Below, one piece after another: positions 63,101-64,000 of a DNA stretch of 64,000 nt (position 1 is the first letter of the stretch; each line of letters starts with the position of its first letter). The notes beneath the pieces were generated by a model, which searched no databases, was not told where the DNA came from, and was given only the letters and a program-made list of their open reading frames with translations. Made by a program: the position numbers and the translations under genes. Location of the stretch: assembly GCF_014042355.1 (NCBI RefSeq), contig NZ_JACEZU010000008.1, positions 248,001-312,000 on the forward strand, in the 5' to 3' direction. Source of the DNA: Rugamonas apoptosis. Its GTDB lineage: Bacteria > Pseudomonadota > Gammaproteobacteria > Burkholderiales > Burkholderiaceae_D.

Positions 63101-63114
63101 ATGATCTGGATCAA
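63101..63114. promoter_or_regulatory. FNR/ANR-type box
   Basis: The sequence atgatctggatcaa matches the FNR/ANR consensus TTGAT-N4-ATCAA at nine of ten positions. It lies 140 bp upstream of the minus-strand phasin start and 50 bp past the end of the truncated SRAP gene, so the phasin is the natural target. This would couple granule-protein synthesis to low oxygen (inference). Confidence 0.6.
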
Positions 63115-63163
63115 ACGTGTGGGCCTTTCGAAGCGCCACCACGGCGCCTACCGGTCACACGTT

Positions 63164-63553
63164 TTATAGCGGCAAGGATAATTGCGGCGCCGGTACCGGC
63201 TGAGGCTCTGGTGCGGCCCTGGTGGACGCTGGCACCGGCGCCAATGTCGCCGGTTCCCAGGCGAAACAGTCCGGCCCCAGCGCCAGCGCGCGCGCCAGTT
63301 CGGCCGCCTGTTCGGGCGACAGGTCCGGGTCCAGCCAGGTGGCCGCGTCGGCCGCCTCCAGCACCAGCGGGCTGCGGTCGTGCACATCCACCATGCCGCC
63401 GCGGGAATCGGTGGTCAGCAGCACGAAGCCCGTTTCCGACGGATGGGCGCCGGCCGGCGCGAAGCTGGCCAGCGCCAGCATGAACAGGGGCGCGCGGTCC
63501 TTGCGATGGATATGCCAGGCCTGGCGCTGGCCCTTCTCGCCCGTCCATTCATA
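63164..63553 (-). pseudogene. SRAP (YedK/HMCES-type) DNA-protein-crosslink protein, N-terminus lost
   Basis: The C-terminal ~130 residues of an SOS-response-associated peptidase remain: YEWTGEKG, then FVLLTTDSRGGMVDVHDRSPLVL with the active-site-region His, a WLDPDLSPEQ segment, and FAWEPATLAP. The N-terminal part with the essential Cys2 and Asn is gone. At about 63553 the homology stops and AT-rich unrelated sequence begins. The open frame continues to 63616 but reads into that foreign DNA. The protein would be inactive for abasic-site crosslinking. Confidence 0.85.
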
Positions 63554-63798
63554 CTTAAGTGCAGCTGATATAGCAACCGATGACCTATTGAGTAGCCATA
63601 TGCCTGGCCATCTCATGCCGACGATGCCGACTTAATTCATTAAGTCAATAAATATGTCAATATAGCCCGTGAACCCTGCTTCTTATTGACAAATTTTTCC
63701 GAGTTACGGATGTCGCCGTTTGAATATTCTCGCCAGCACCGCCACCTATTCTCGTGAAGCGCCGCCACCTATTCTCGTGAGGTGCAGCCACTGATTCT
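63554..63798. other. AT-rich mobile-element debris with 23-bp repeats
   Basis: The GC content drops sharply here. No gene is visible. Three copies of a 23-bp-period repeat start at 63740, 63763 and 63786. The first two share cgccacctattctcgtga exactly; the third is degenerate (agccactgattcttga). Multiple short terminal repeats are typical of IS21-family ends; this is my best guess for their origin. Confidence 0.6.
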
Positions 63799-63994
63799 TG
63801 AATCGCCACGACTACCGTAGACATTCCTGAGCCATAATTTAGGCAAAGGAGAAATCATGAGTGGGAAGCGTTATATTGAGATGTTTTACAATCCGAAGCG
63901 CCGGCACGGATTTAATGACAGGCTTTCGCCAGCAGAGTTTGAGCAAAGGCATTTTGAACGGCACAAGGGTGTCTAGCAGACTCGTGGCGATTCA
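63799..63994 (+). mobile_element. Internally deleted IS3-family element (196 bp)
   Basis: Perfect 13-bp inverted ends tgaatcgccacga (63799-63811) and its complement (63982-63994), with weaker pairing out to ~23 bp, give the TG...CA termini of IS3 elements. Inside is only the last 39 codons of the orfB transposase. orfA and most of orfB are missing, so it cannot move by itself. Flanking bases do not show an obvious target duplication. Confidence 0.78.
63857..63976 (+). pseudogene. IS3-family transposase OrfB, C-terminal fragment
   Basis: The frame reads KRYIEMFYNPKRRHGFNDRL, then SPAEFEQRHFERH and a stop. The YIE-x-FYN-x-(K/R)R(R/P)H core with L-SPAEFE is the standard end of the IS3-family DDE integrase domain. 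None of the catalytic D, D and E residues upstream are present. An aaaggag site happens to precede the first Met, but a 39-residue product would have no activity. Confidence 0.85.
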
Positions 63995-64000
63995 TTTGGT

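Overview
The window is high-GC, gene-dense DNA from a betaproteobacterium, most likely Oxalobacteraceae (Massilia/Duganella/Janthinobacterium group). This assignment is inferred from protein character: a DUF3460 protein, a PHA phasin, an NsrR-type Rrf2 regulator, many c-di-GMP and hybrid-kinase genes, and a complete flg cluster. No rRNA, tRNA or CRISPR array was seen.

Layout. 1-12840: flagellar rod, hook and ring region. It has the motB 3' end, flgM-flgN and a stand-alone flagellar glucosaminidase, then convergent flgA, then flgBCDEFGHIJKL and one uncharacterised last gene. FlgJ is split: its rod-cap half lies in the main operon and its muramidase half lies beside flgN. 12841-21050: a canonical PAS-GGDEF-EAL protein, small conserved proteins, a Tat/lipobox-type DUF882 peptidase, a NarL-type two-component pair, a GNAT acetyltransferase and a PBP7-like endopeptidase. 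21061-30670: recC-recB-recD on the minus strand, bounded on both sides by repeat-like inverted-repeat elements. 30679-35430: a dihydrofolate-reductase-like enzyme, a small secreted protein and a large CHASE/PAS/HisKA/REC/Hpt kinase.

35860-44398 is the most unusual part. After the remnant of a PHP-domain gene come three translationally coupled signalling genes. The first is a REC-GGDEF-EAL protein with a non-canonical receiver and a degenerate EAL domain. The second is a soluble 1652-residue kinase with six almost identical 92-residue HAMP-type repeats (like fungal Nik1/Os-1 group III kinases), GAF, HisKA/HATPase and three receivers. The third is a CheR-like protein that has lost its SAM-binding motif. 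Together they look like one signalling pathway with c-di-GMP output.

44400-63160: metabolic and accessory genes. These are two GSTs, an M1 aminopeptidase, two YceI proteins, a LysE-type exporter, two response regulators, an HD hydrolase, a split ChrA pair, a Bcr/CflA efflux pump, NsrR, an SRPBCC protein, an orphan mdcDE pair and a phasin with an upstream FNR-like box. Two copies of a ~130-bp DnaA-box-containing intergenic element flank one response-regulator gene. A ~400-bp gap at 48579-49038 is rich in hairpins and ends in a minus-strand terminator. The right end (63160-64000) is a decayed mobile-element junction: an N-terminally truncated SRAP gene, 23-bp direct repeats, and a 196-bp internally deleted IS3-family element with TG...CA ends.
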